DNA of 8,319 nucleotides from Pseudomonadota bacterium (GTDB lineage Bacteria > Pseudomonadota > Alphaproteobacteria > Rhizobiales > Xanthobacteraceae): NCBI GenBank assembly GCA_023392205.1, contig JAEVZN010000210.1:1-8319 (forward strand), read 5' to 3'. Within the stretch, counting starts at the first letter, position 1. Each line of letters opens with the position of its first letter. The position numbers and the translations under genes are program-made. Below, one piece after another: positions 1 through 7,836 of the stretch. The notes beneath the pieces were generated by a model. The model saw only the letters and a list, made by a program, of their open reading frames with translations, did no database searches and was not told the origin of the DNA.

Positions 1-1
1 G

Positions 2-250
2 GAAACCGCCGATACGGTGCGCCGCCTCGCCTCCCTCACGCCGCAGCAGGTGCGCGTGCTGATGATGCTCTCCGAAGGCCTGCTCAACAAGCAGATCGCC
101 TACGAGCTCTCCGTGTCGGAAGCGACGGTGAAGGCGCATGTTTCCGCGATCCTGCAGAAACTCGGCGTCGAGAGCCGCACGCAGGCGGTGATCGCCGCCT
201 CGAAGATCGAAATGGGCCAGTGGCCGCAGACCGGCGCGATGGGCCAGTAG
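2..250 (+). CDS. LuxR/NarL-family response regulator, C-terminal DNA-binding part (5' end cut by window)
   Basis: The gene is open from the first bases of the window (frame starting at base 2) to TAG at 248-250, leaving 82 residues. They form a complete LuxR-type helix-turn-helix. It begins at LTPQQVRVL and continues with NKQIAYELSVSEATVKAHVS, which holds the scaffold and recognition helices, then LQKLGVESRTQAV. This layout is the DNA-binding output domain of NarL/FixJ-type response regulators; the expected N-terminal receiver lies outside the window. A GTG at 17 is in frame but would begin right at the HTH, so it is not taken as the start. The gene ends 9 nt before the stop of the convergent hybrid kinase, a layout that suggests a cognate kinase/regulator pair of the CrbS/CrbR kind. 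The HTH family is certain; the pairing and targets are inferred. Confidence 0.9.
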   Translation, partial: ETADTVRRLASLTPQQVRVLMMLSEGLLNKQIAYELSVSEATVKAHVSAILQKLGVESRTQAVIAASKIEMGQWPQTGAMGQ

Positions 251-259
251 CGACAAGGG

Positions 260-3200
260 TTATTCGGCAGCCGCGATATGTTGCAGGCGCCATTGCGCCA
301 GGAGGCCGCGCAAGGCCGCGGGCTTGACCGGCTTGTTGAGGATCGGCACTTCGCGGGCGCGGGATTCCTCGCGCACCCGCAGGGTCCGGTCAGCGGTAAT
401 CAGGATCGCCGGCAGATCGCGCCCGCAATGCACACGCAATTGCACGATCACATCGATGCCGTTGCCTTCGTCGAGATGATAATCCACCAGCACGCCATTG
501 AGCACGGCGCCGGCAGATTCCGCCGCGGCCACAGCCGCCGCCTGATCGGCGGCCTTGAGCACACGGCATCCCCAGCCGCCAAGCAACGCCTCCATGCCGT
601 CGAGAATATGCGGATCGTTGTCGACGCACAGGATCGTCATCCCGGTCAGCTGCGCCGGGTCGGCACGCATCGGAGAACGGGTACGTGTCTCGCTATGCAC
701 GGCCGTGGAGACCGGCACAGCAACGCTGAATGCGGAGCCGCGGCCCTGCTGCGATTGCAAGGTCACCTCATGCCCCAGCACCCGCGCGATCCGCTCCACG
801 ATCGACAGCCCGAGACCGAGACCGCGCGCCACCCGCGCGCCATCCTGCAGGCGGTGGAATTCGCGGAAGATGGCACGCTGCTGCGACGGCGGGATGCCAA
901 GACCTGAGTCATGCACCTCGATACACAGCGTGCCGTTGCGCCTGCGGCAGCCGACCAGCACCCGCCCCGCCGGTGTGTATTTGATGGCGTTGGAAATGAG
1001 GTTCTGCAGCAGCCGCCGCAACAGCCGCCGGTCCGAGCGCACGGCGGCGCCGGATGGCACGAAGGTGAGATCGAGGCCTTTCTCGCGTGCCAGCGGCGCG
1101 AACTCCACCTGCAACTGGCGCAGCATATCGTCGATGCGGAAGGCGGTGACCTCCGGCTTCATCGCGCCGGTATCGAGGCGGGAGATTTCCAGCAGCGCCC
1201 CAAAAATCTCCTCCACCGCATCGAGCGAGGCATCGATATTGCCGACCAGCCGGCCGTCCTCGCCGGACCCCTGACGCTCGACCAGTGACGTCACATAGAG
1301 CCGCGCGGCATTGAGCGGCTGCAGGATGTCGTGGCTGGCCGCTGCAAGGAAGCGGGTCTTGGAGATGTTGGCTTCCTCGGCGTCGGCCTTGGCGCGCACC
1401 AGTTCGGCATTGAGCAAAGTCAGTTCGGTGGTGCGTTCGGCAACGCGCTTTTCCAGCGCCTCGGCGGCCTCGACGCTCGGCGTCACGTCGGTGAAGGTGG
1501 TGACGATGCCGCCGCCCGGCATCCGGTTGGCGCGCACCTCCAGCACCATGCCGCGATCCGCGAAGCGTTCGATGAAAGGTTCGGACGCGGTCATGTAGCG
1601 CTGCAGCCGCTCGCGCACGAGCGTCTCGATGGCGCCACCGCCATAGATGCCGCGCTCCGCATGCAGGCGCAGGATCTCGTCCAGCCGCGCGCCGATGCCG
1701 ATCATGTCCTGCGGCAGATCGAGAATTTCGCCGAATTGCCGGTTCCAGCAGACAAGCTGCATGTCCTTGTCGAACACGGCGATGCCCTCGCTCACATGTT
1801 CGAGCGCGGTCTGCAGGATCTCGCGATTGTAGTGGATGGCGGCATTGGCATCGTCGAGCAGCTTGAGTGCGGCGCGCGTCGAGACGTTGCGCTTTCGCAG
1901 GAGGAGCGACAGCACGAGCCGCGACGACGCCGCACCGATGGCGGAGGCGAGCAGCTTTTCGGCATGCTGCAGAAGCTGGAAATCCGCAGGCGCCGCGGGG
2001 CGCAGATCGATGCGCTTGTCGGCCGCGAAGCTTTCGAACGAGGTGCGGGTGCGCTCCTGCCCGATATAGCGCGCGACGGTGGAGGTCAGTTCCTCCACCG
2101 ACACCGCCGAGCGCCACAGCCGGAAGCTCGGCGCGGGTGCGGAATCGGGAACGAACAGATCCGCCTGCACGCGCTCGATGGCTTCCGGCGCGCGGCTGAG
2201 CGAGAAACCGATATAGGCAATGATATTGAGCGTCAGGCTCCAGAACACGCCATGCGCCAGCTGCGGCATGTCCAGCCCGAACAAGGCCTGCGGACGCAGG
2301 AACCATAACCCGAACGGCCCGTCGGTCAGCACCGATGGGCTGACCAGCCCGCTGCCGGCCGCACTCGGGATGAGCAGCGTATAGGCCCAGGCCATGATGC
2401 CGACGGTCATGCCGGCAATGGCGCCGCGCGCCGTGCCCTGTCGCCAGAACAGGCCGCCGAAAAAGGCCGGGGCGAGTTGCGCGGCGGCGGCAAAGGATAA
2501 CAAGCCGATGGCGGCGAGCTGCGCATCGCCGACCGAGCGGTAATAGAGATAGGCCATCAGCAGAATGAGAAAGATCGCGATGCGCCGCGTGCGCAGCAAG
2601 AGCGCGCCGACATCCGCGCGTCCGGTGACGAAGGCAGAACGCCGCTTGAGAAACACCGGCATCACCAGATCGTTCGACACCATGATCGCCAGCGCGACCG
2701 ATTCCACGATCACCATGGCGGTGGCGGCCGACAATCCGCCGATGAAGGCGATGATGGCAAAGCTCGACGCACCGGCCGACAATGGCAAGGCCAGCACGAA
2801 CATGTCGCGGTCGACGCCGCCCTGCGGGAACGTCAGCAATCCGGCGAGCGCGATCGGCACCACGAACAGGTTGATCAGCACGAGATAAAGCGGAAACAGC
2901 CAGGCGGCGCGGGTGACTTCGGCTTCCGAATGATTCTCGACCACGGTGACATGGAATTGCCGTGGCAGCAGGATGATGGCCACGAACGACAAGAGCGTCA
3001 TCGCCACCACCGTCGAGAAGGTGGGCGACGTGGTCAGCACCTCCGCGGTGCGCGGATTGCTGAGTGCGCGCGAAAACAGGTCGCCCGGCCCGTCGAACAT
3101 CCAGTAGGTCACGAACAGGCCGACGGCGAGGAAGGCCGCGAGCTTCACGATGGATTCGGCGGCAATGGCGAGCATCAGGCCGTCCTGATGCTCGGTCGCG

Positions 3201-3751
3201 TCGATATGCCGGGTGCCGAACAGGATCGCGAAAGCCGCCATCGCCAGCGCCACCAGCAACGCCGTATCGCCGATCATGTTGGGCTGGAATTCCGGCACCG
3301 AATGCGCAAACACCGTACCGAACATCGCCGACACGGCTTTCAGTTGCAGCGCGATATAGGGAATGGTGCCGAAGATCGCGATCAGCGCCACGAGTGCCGC
3401 CACCGCCTGCTGCTTGCCGTAGCGCGCGGCGATGAAGTCGGCGATGGACGTGATGTTCTGGCTCTTGGCCAGCCGCACGATGCGCATCACCAGCGGCGTG
3501 CACAGCCCGATCATCAGCATCGGGCCAATATAGATGGTGAGAAAGTCGAAGCCCGAGGTCGAAGCCAGGCCGACCGAGCCGAAGAAGGTCCAGGACGTGC
3601 AATAGATCGCAAGGCAGAGCGGATAGATCAAAAGCCGCGCGCGATCCCCGCGCGCCTCCCGCCAGCGCCGGTCGCCATAGCTCGCGACGACGAACAGCAG
3701 GCCGATATAGGCCAGCGCGATCGCGATCACGGTCCAGGCTTGCAGCACCAT
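260..3751 (-). CDS. SLC5 symporter-fused hybrid sensor histidine kinase (STAC-PAS-HisKA-HATPase-REC; CrbS/NahK-like)
   Basis: A 1163-residue membrane sensor kinase. Residues 1-520 form a multi-pass domain like sodium/solute symporters (SLC5), starting with TM1 at about 5-24. Residues about 585-645 resemble the STAC linker ([19 protein letters not shown]). A PAS domain at about 645-760 ([20 protein letters not shown]) leads through a short coiled coil to HisKA with the H-box [16 protein letters not shown], phospho-acceptor His807. HATPase follows with N917/N921 in [16 protein letters not shown] at 948-952 and GLGLGLS at 978-984. The C-terminal receiver has D1044/D1046, phospho-acceptor D1090, T1119 and K1140, all intact. 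The ATG at 3749-3751 is chosen because it directly precedes TM1 and has a purine-rich GGAGAAGAAGG about 10 nt upstream; the frame stays open much further, but only antisense to mscL. Known relatives (CrbS, CbrA, NahK) govern acetate or other carbon use. The ligand here, and whether solute is transported, are unknown. The convergent LuxR regulator is the likely partner. Confidence 0.93.
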   Translation of the reverse strand: MVLQAWTVIAIALAYIGLLFVVASYGDRRWREARGDRARLLIYPLCLAIYCTSWTFFGSVGLASTSGFDFLTIYIGPMLMIGLCTPLVMRIVRLAKSQNITSIADFIAARYGKQQAVAALVALIAIFGTIPYIALQLKAVSAMFGTVFAHSVPEFQPNMIGDTALLVALAMAAFAILFGTRHIDATEHQDGLMLAIAAESIVKLAAFLAVGLFVTYWMFDGPGDLFSRALSNPRTAEVLTTSPTFSTVVAMTLLSFVAIILLPRQFHVTVVENHSEAEVTRAAWLFPLYLVLINLFVVPIALAGLLTFPQGGVDRDMFVLALPLSAGASSFAIIAFIGGLSAATAMVIVESVALAIMVSNDLVMPVFLKRRSAFVTGRADVGALLLRTRRIAIFLILLMAYLYYRSVGDAQLAAIGLLSFAAAAQLAPAFFGGLFWRQGTARGAIAGMTVGIMAWAYTLLIPSAAGSGLVSPSVLTDGPFGLWFLRPQALFGLDMPQLAHGVFWSLTLNIIAYIGFSLSRAPEAIERVQADLFVPDSAPAPSFRLWRSAVSVEELTSTVARYIGQERTRTSFESFAADKRIDLRPAAPADFQLLQHAEKLLASAIGAASSRLVLSLLLRKRNVSTRAALKLLDDANAAIHYNREILQTALEHVSEGIAVFDKDMQLVCWNRQFGEILDLPQDMIGIGARLDEILRLHAERGIYGGGAIETLVRERLQRYMTASEPFIERFADRGMVLEVRANRMPGGGIVTTFTDVTPSVEAAEALEKRVAERTTELTLLNAELVRAKADAEEANISKTRFLAAASHDILQPLNAARLYVTSLVERQGSGEDGRLVGNIDASLDAVEEIFGALLEISRLDTGAMKPEVTAFRIDDMLRQLQVEFAPLAREKGLDLTFVPSGAAVRSDRRLLRRLLQNLISNAIKYTPAGRVLVGCRRRNGTLCIEVHDSGLGIPPSQQRAIFREFHRLQDGARVARGLGLGLSIVERIARVLGHEVTLQSQQGRGSAFSVAVPVSTAVHSETRTRSPMRADPAQLTGMTILCVDNDPHILDGMEALLGGWGCRVLKAADQAAAVAAAESAGAVLNGVLVDYHLDEGNGIDVIVQLRVHCGRDLPAILITADRTLRVREESRAREVPILNKPVKPAALRGLLAQWRLQHIAAAE

Positions 3752-3784
3752 GGCCTTGAGGCCTTCTTCTCCGCCCGTAGGCCG

Positions 3785-3851
3785 GCAGGCGGTCCGGCAT
3801 TTTCCCTTACGCGGAAAACACCACAAATCCCGGTTGATGGCTACCGCCTGC
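3785..3851. promoter_or_regulatory. Nested inverted repeats in the kinase/mscL divergent spacer
   Basis: The 171-nt spacer between the divergent kinase and mscL genes must hold both promoters. An outer perfect 9-bp inverted repeat, GCAGGCGGT at 3785-3793 and ACCGCCTGC at 3843-3851, encloses an inner perfect 6-bp repeat, TTTTCC at 3800-3805 and GGAAAA at 3813-3818 with a 7-nt centre. The inner dyad is AT-rich against a GC-rich background and lies 49-67 nt upstream of the kinase start, where an operator or promoter element would sit. I could not find a convincing sigma-70 -35/-10 pair for either gene. The repeats are seen directly; a regulatory role is inferred, and the outer pair could be chance in GC-rich DNA. 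Confidence 0.3.
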
Positions 3852-3922
3852 GGGGGCGCCCGGCTTTGCCTCATGCCCCGCGCCGTCCTATCGTGACCGG
3901 CAAAGGGGCAGAGGAGACTGGA

Positions 3923-4339
3923 ATGAGGATCTTCAGTGAATTTCGCGAATTTGCGGTCAAGGGCAATGTGGTCGATCTGGCCATCGGCGTGATCATCGGC
4001 GCCGCCTTCGGCCGCATTGTCGAATCGCTGGTGGGCGACATGATCATGCCGATCTTCGGCGCCATCGGCGGGCTGGATTTCACCAATTATTTTCTGGCGC
4101 TGTCGAGCGACGTCACTGCCGCCAATCTGGAAGACGCCCGCAAGCAGGGCGCGGTCATTGCCTGGGGCCGCTTTCTCACCATCGCCATCAACTTCCTGAT
4201 TGTCGCCGGGGCTTTGTTCTTTGTCGTGAAGGGCATCAATATCCTGCGCCGCCAGGCCGCCGAGGAGCCGAAAACCATCGAGCCGCCGCGGGAAGAAAAG
4301 CTGCTGGAGGAGATCCGCGACCTGCTGGCGAAAAAATGA
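3923..4339 (+). CDS. mscL: Large-conductance mechanosensitive channel MscL
   Basis: A 138-residue MscL, the usual length for the family, which forms a homopentameric inner-membrane pore that opens under membrane tension and vents solutes during hypo-osmotic shock. The N-terminal amphipathic helix ([20 protein letters not shown]) leads into TM1, [19 protein letters not shown], with the Gly/Ala-rich pore constriction. A periplasmic loop follows ([20 protein letters not shown]), then TM2 (about 81-103, [16 protein letters not shown]) and a charged C-terminal helix ending in [15 protein letters not shown]. The start is set by the conserved N-terminus and by GAGGAG at 3911-3916, 6 nt before ATG. 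The frame is open far upstream, but that part is antisense to the kinase. It is divergent from the kinase and followed 22 nt later by an aminotransferase on the same strand, with no terminator seen between them. Confidence 0.97.
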   Translation: MRIFSEFREFAVKGNVVDLAIGVIIGAAFGRIVESLVGDMIMPIFGAIGGLDFTNYFLALSSDVTAANLEDARKQGAVIAWGRFLTIAINFLIVAGALFFVVKGINILRRQAAEEPKTIEPPREEKLLEEIRDLLAKK

Positions 4340-4361
4340 TGAAAGCCGCCGGATACCACCC

Positions 4362-5528
4362 GTGAGCGAGACCCTGCTCGGAGCGTTGCGCCCGGCTGCG
4401 CGCAATTCCCCGTCCAGCGGCATCGTCGACATCATGAATTACGGGTTGCGCAAGCCCGGCGTGATGCCGCTCTGGGCGGGCGAAGGCGATCTGCCGACAC
4501 CCGCTTTCATCAGCGAGGCCGCCAAGCGCGCGCTGGATGCGGGCGAGACCTTCTATACCTGGCAGCGCGGCCTGCCCGCCTTGCGGCAGGCCATCGCGGA
4601 TTATTATACGCGGCATTACGGGCGAGCCTTTTCGGCAGACGAGTTTTTCGTCACCGGCTCCGGGATGCAATCGATCCAGATCGCGCTGGCGCTCACCGCC
4701 GATGCCGGCTCCGAGGTCATCATCCCCACACCGGCCTGGCCGAATGCCGCCGCAGCGAGCATCGTCGCAGGCGCCGTCCCGGTGCAGGTGCCGATGACGC
4801 TCGGCAATGCCGGCTGGACACTCGATCTCGATCGCATTGCGGATGCGGTCACGGAGCGGACGGCGGCCTTGTTCATCGTCAGTCCCTCCAATCCCACCGG
4901 CTGGACGGCGTCGCATGACGAATTGCGCGCGCTGCTCGAGATCGCGCGCAAGCACGGGCTCTGGATTATCGCCGACGAGATCTATGCGCGCTTCTGGTAT
5001 GGCGCGGGCGCTCGCGCGCCCTCCTTCCTCGACATCGCCGGGGCCGACGAGCGCATCCTGTTCGTCAATACGTTTTCCAAGAACTGGGCGATGACCGGCT
5101 GGCGCATGGGCTGGATTCGCGCGCATCCGGCGCTCGGGCAGATCACCGAGAACCTGATCCAGTATGCGACATCCGGCGTCGCGCAATTCATGCAGCGCGC
5201 GGGAGTCGTTGCGCTGAACGAGGGCGAGGACTTCGTGACGGCGCAGGTCCAGCGCGCGCGAGAAAGCCGCGACATCGCCTGTGAGATTCTCGGCCGCACC
5301 GGCCGCTGCCATTTCGCCGTGCCGCAGGGGGCGTTCTATCTGTTCTTCACGGTCGAGGGCTGTAACGACAGCGATGTGCTGGCGCGCAGATTGGTGGACG
5401 AGGCGAAGGCCGGGCTGGCGCCGGGATCGGCCTTCGGTCCGGGCGGCGAGCCCTTTGTGCGGATGTGTTTCGCGCGCGATCCTGCGCAGATCCGGGTGGC
5501 GTGCGAGCGGATTGCCGGGGTTTTGTGA
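4362..5528 (+). CDS. Fold-type I (class I/II) PLP-dependent aminotransferase
   Basis: A 388-residue cytosolic aminotransferase of the aspartate aminotransferase superfamily. Visible motifs in order: the N-terminal substrate-loop LWAGEGDLPTP (37-47), the PLP-phosphate region VTGSGMQS (97-104), N177 in SPSNPTGW, D205 and Y208 in ADEIYAR (pyridine-N and O3' contacts), Schiff-base Lys240 in NTFSKNW, R248 in GWRMGW, and substrate-carboxylate Arg367 in FVRMCF. All catalytic positions are present, so it should be active. The amino donor cannot be read from sequence, and the family contains many broad aspartate/aromatic/branched-chain enzymes. The GTG start at 4362 gives a normal N-terminus; the next in-frame ATG (residue 25) would remove the conserved segment before the substrate loop. 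The ribosome site is weak. It follows mscL by 22 nt and is probably cotranscribed; its stop is 1 nt from the convergent fadJ stop. Confidence 0.93.
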   Translation: MSETLLGALRPAARNSPSSGIVDIMNYGLRKPGVMPLWAGEGDLPTPAFISEAAKRALDAGETFYTWQRGLPALRQAIADYYTRHYGRAFSADEFFVTGSGMQSIQIALALTADAGSEVIIPTPAWPNAAAASIVAGAVPVQVPMTLGNAGWTLDLDRIADAVTERTAALFIVSPSNPTGWTASHDELRALLEIARKHGLWIIADEIYARFWYGAGARAPSFLDIAGADERILFVNTFSKNWAMTGWRMGWIRAHPALGQITENLIQYATSGVAQFMQRAGVVALNEGEDFVTAQVQRARESRDIACEILGRTGRCHFAVPQGAFYLFFTVEGCNDSDVLARRLVDEAKAGLAPGSAFGPGGEPFVRMCFARDPAQIRVACERIAGVL

Positions 5529-5529
5529 C

Positions 5530-7740
5530 CTAAGCCGCCGCCTTCTCCGCGGCCTTCGCAAACCGGGCGTAAAACGTCTCGCCCTTGTCGGCGAGATCGC
5601 GGAGCAGCGCGTTCGGCGCAAAGCGCGGGCCGTATGATGTTTCGAGCTTCTCACATAAAGCGACGAAATTCTTCACACCCATGAAATCGATATAGGACAG
5701 GGTGCCACCCGTGAACGGCGCGAAGCCGAAGCCGAGGATCGAACCGACATCCGCCTCGCGCACATCGGTAAGCACGCCTTCTTCGAAACAGCGCGCGGTT
5801 TCCAGCGCCTGGATCACCAGCATTCTCTCCTTCAGTTCCTGCACATCGATGGTGTCGGGATCGCGCGTATCCTCCTGCAGGTCTGCAAGACCGGGCCACA
5901 GCGTCTTCTGGCCCTTTTCCGGATAATCGTAAAAGCCCTTGCCGTTCTTGCGCCCGAGCCGGCCATGTTGCTCCACCATCGCCTGCAGCAAGTCCTTCTG
6001 CCGCATGTCGATGGCGTCGGCGCCGAGATCGACCTCGGTGGCCTTGACGATCTTCCATGCGAGATCGACCGCGTCCTCGTCGTTGAGCGAGAGCGGACCG
6101 ACCGGCATTCCCGCCATGCGGCCGACATTCTCGATCATCGCCGCCGGCACGCCTTCCATCAGCATGAGATGGCCTTCGCGGATATAGGTGCCGACCACCC
6201 GCGAGGTATAGAAGCCGCGTGAATCGTTGACCACGATCGGCGTCTTGCGGATGGCGCGCACGAAATCGAGCGCCATGGCGAGCGCCTGGTCGCCGGTCTC
6301 CTTGCCCATGATGATCTCGACCAGCATCATCTTCTCTACCGGCGAGAAGAAATGGATGCCGACGAATTTGCCCGGATCTTTCGCAGCCTGCGCCAGCGAC
6401 GTGATCGGCAAGGTGGAAGTGTTGGAGCCGAACACCGCGTCCGGCACGACGGCCTGCGCCTTTGCAATCGCGTCGGCCTTGATCTTGCGATCCTCGTACA
6501 CCGCCTCGATGACAAGATCGCAGCCCGCCAGCGCCGCGTAATCGGGCGTCGCCGTGATCCGCTCAAGCAGCGCGTCGCGCGCCTCCGACTTGGCGCGGCC
6601 GCGATTGATCTGCTCGGTCATCAGTTTGTGGGAAAGCGCCTTGCCCTTGTCGGCTGCGTCCTGGTCGCGATCGATCAGCACCACGTCCAGCCCGGCCTGC
6701 GCTGCGACATACGCGATCCCTGCGCCCATGAATCCCGCACCGATGATACCGACTTTCTTCAGCTTGCCCTGCGGGACATCGGCGGGGCGGCGCGCGCCCT
6801 TGTTGAGTTCGCCCATCGATACGAACAGCGTACGGATCATCGCCGCTGCTTCCTTGTTTTGCAGAATATGCGCGAAATGGCGCGATTCCACCTGCAAGGC
6901 GAGATCGAACGGCAATTGCAGGCCGTCGAACACCACCTGCAACATGGCCCGCGCGGCCGGATAATTGTCGTAGGTCTCGCGCCTATAGATCGCATTGGCC
7001 GGCATGAAGGTCATCATGCCCGCGCGCGACCAGACAAGTCCGCCCGGATTCTTGAAGCCCTTCACGTCCCAGGGCTTCACGGGGCTTCCGCCGGCCTTGA
7101 TCCATTCCTTCGCGGCGCCGATCAGTTCGCCCGCCGGCACCACATTGTCGATCAGCTTCATGCCCCTGGCACGCGCGACGCGAAGCTGCTCGCCCTTGAG
7201 CAGAAACTGCAAGGCATCGCCCGGCATCATCATGCGCGACAGCCTCGTCGTACCGCCCGCGCCGGGAAACAGCCCGACCTTCACTTCGGGCAAGCCGACG
7301 CGCGTCTTGTCGCTGTCTGACGCCACGCGATGATGGCAGGCGAGCGCCAGTTCGAAACCGCCACCCAAAGCGGTGCCGTTGATCGCCGCCACCCACGGCT
7401 TGCCGCAGGTCTCGATCCGCCGGTAGAGTTGCGAGAGCTTGCGGCTTTCCTCGAACAGGCGTTTGGCAGCGGCTTCCTGTCCCTGATTGCGCGCCATCTC
7501 CGCGAAAGTTCCCGACAGCGAATTGAGCAGGGTCAGGTCGGCCCCGGCGCTGAAGGTGTCCTTGCCCGAGGTGATGACGACGCCCTTCACCTTATCGTCG
7601 GCGCTGGTTGTCTCCACGAGATCGGCCAATTCCGCGATCACCGCCATGTCGATGACATTCATCGCGCGGCCGGCAGAGTTCCATGTCACCACGCAGATGC
7701 CGTCGGAATCGGTGTCGAGGGCGAAGTTCGGTTCACGCAT
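5530..7740 (-). CDS. fadJ: Bifunctional enoyl-CoA hydratase/3-hydroxyacyl-CoA dehydrogenase (FadJ/FadB type)
   Basis: A 736-residue multifunctional beta-oxidation protein that hydrates trans-2-enoyl-CoA and oxidises the L-3-hydroxyacyl-CoA with NAD+. Residues 1-300 are a crotonase domain with the oxyanion-hole region FSAGADL (63-69) and catalytic E130 (GGGFELAL) and E152 (GLPEVKVG). Residues about 327-505 are the NAD-binding domain with GIIGAGFMGAGIA (331-343), S442 in SNTSTLP, and the His463/Glu475 dyad, 12 residues apart as in FadB. Two C-terminal 3HCDH domains follow (about 506-610 and 640-730), the first ending GRLGRKNGKGFYDYP. The position that is usually Asn in GFxVNR is Ser513 here (GFYTSRV). 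The ATG at 7738-7740 has a weak GGAACC 5 nt upstream. A FadA-type thiolase is needed to finish the cycle but none is beside it: a convergent aminotransferase lies on one side and a divergent EAL gene on the other. FadJ versus FadB naming is by general likeness only. Confidence 0.93.
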   Translation of the reverse strand: MREPNFALDTDSDGICVVTWNSAGRAMNVIDMAVIAELADLVETTSADDKVKGVVITSGKDTFSAGADLTLLNSLSGTFAEMARNQGQEAAAKRLFEESRKLSQLYRRIETCGKPWVAAINGTALGGGFELALACHHRVASDSDKTRVGLPEVKVGLFPGAGGTTRLSRMMMPGDALQFLLKGEQLRVARARGMKLIDNVVPAGELIGAAKEWIKAGGSPVKPWDVKGFKNPGGLVWSRAGMMTFMPANAIYRRETYDNYPAARAMLQVVFDGLQLPFDLALQVESRHFAHILQNKEAAAMIRTLFVSMGELNKGARRPADVPQGKLKKVGIIGAGFMGAGIAYVAAQAGLDVVLIDRDQDAADKGKALSHKLMTEQINRGRAKSEARDALLERITATPDYAALAGCDLVIEAVYEDRKIKADAIAKAQAVVPDAVFGSNTSTLPITSLAQAAKDPGKFVGIHFFSPVEKMMLVEIIMGKETGDQALAMALDFVRAIRKTPIVVNDSRGFYTSRVVGTYIREGHLMLMEGVPAAMIENVGRMAGMPVGPLSLNDEDAVDLAWKIVKATEVDLGADAIDMRQKDLLQAMVEQHGRLGRKNGKGFYDYPEKGQKTLWPGLADLQEDTRDPDTIDVQELKERMLVIQALETARCFEEGVLTDVREADVGSILGFGFAPFTGGTLSYIDFMGVKNFVALCEKLETSYGPRFAPNALLRDLADKGETFYARFAKAAEKAAA

Positions 7741-7765
7741 GTTCGGGTTCCATTCGGTTCCGAGA

Positions 7766-7783
7766 CAACGGGTTAACAGGTTG
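7766..7783. promoter_or_regulatory. Operator-like palindrome in the fadJ/EAL divergent spacer
   Basis: An 18-bp dyad, CAACGGGTTAACAGGTTG, is symmetric at 14 of 18 positions: the arms CAAC/GTTG flank a central GTTAAC palindrome with two mismatched pairs between. Its near edge lies 26 nt upstream of the fadJ start and 53 nt upstream of the EAL start, in a 96-nt spacer that must carry both promoters. This is where a repressor such as a TetR- or GntR-type fatty-acid regulator would bind, but the sequence does not match the PsrA consensus as I know it, and no regulator gene is present in the window. The symmetry is seen; the function is inferred. No convincing -35/-10 pair was found. Confidence 0.35.
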
Positions 7784-7836
7784 GAAATCTGCAGCGCATA
7801 GCGTCAACACGACACACAGAGAGACGCGCTTCGATC

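Noticed and set aside
909..3800. A 963-residue open frame on the minus strand overlapping the kinase in another frame.
   Set aside because: Its translation is Arg/Ala/His-rich without any recognisable domain, as expected from GC-rich third-position bias in the kinase gene.
3865..3892. A possible mscL promoter, TTTGCC and CCTATC with a 16-nt spacer.
   Set aside because: Both hexamers match the sigma-70 consensus poorly and similar pairs can be found by chance.
2930..3922. An upstream extension of the mscL frame antisense to the kinase.
   Set aside because: The extension has no domain and is Arg/His/Gln-rich; MscL's conserved N-terminus and the GAGGAG site fix the start at 3923.
3752..4435. 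The kinase frame stays open 228 codons upstream of the chosen ATG, across the whole antisense of mscL.
   Set aside because: The extra residues are low-complexity and antisense to a clear mscL; the chosen ATG directly precedes the first membrane helix and has a purine-rich upstream site.
5530..5560. A possible terminator hairpin (GCCGC/GCGGC) at the aminotransferase/fadJ junction.
   Set aside because: The stem is only 5 bp, lies inside fadJ coding sequence and has no T-run after it on either strand.
4236..5654. A 472-residue frame antisense to the aminotransferase.
   Set aside because: The plus strand carries all catalytic motifs of a known family; the antisense product shows none and overlaps the 3' end of fadJ.
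7746..7761. A direct repeat GGTTCC spaced by 10 nt next to the fadJ start.
   Set aside because: Six-base repeats are common by chance, and one copy doubles as the weak ribosome site.
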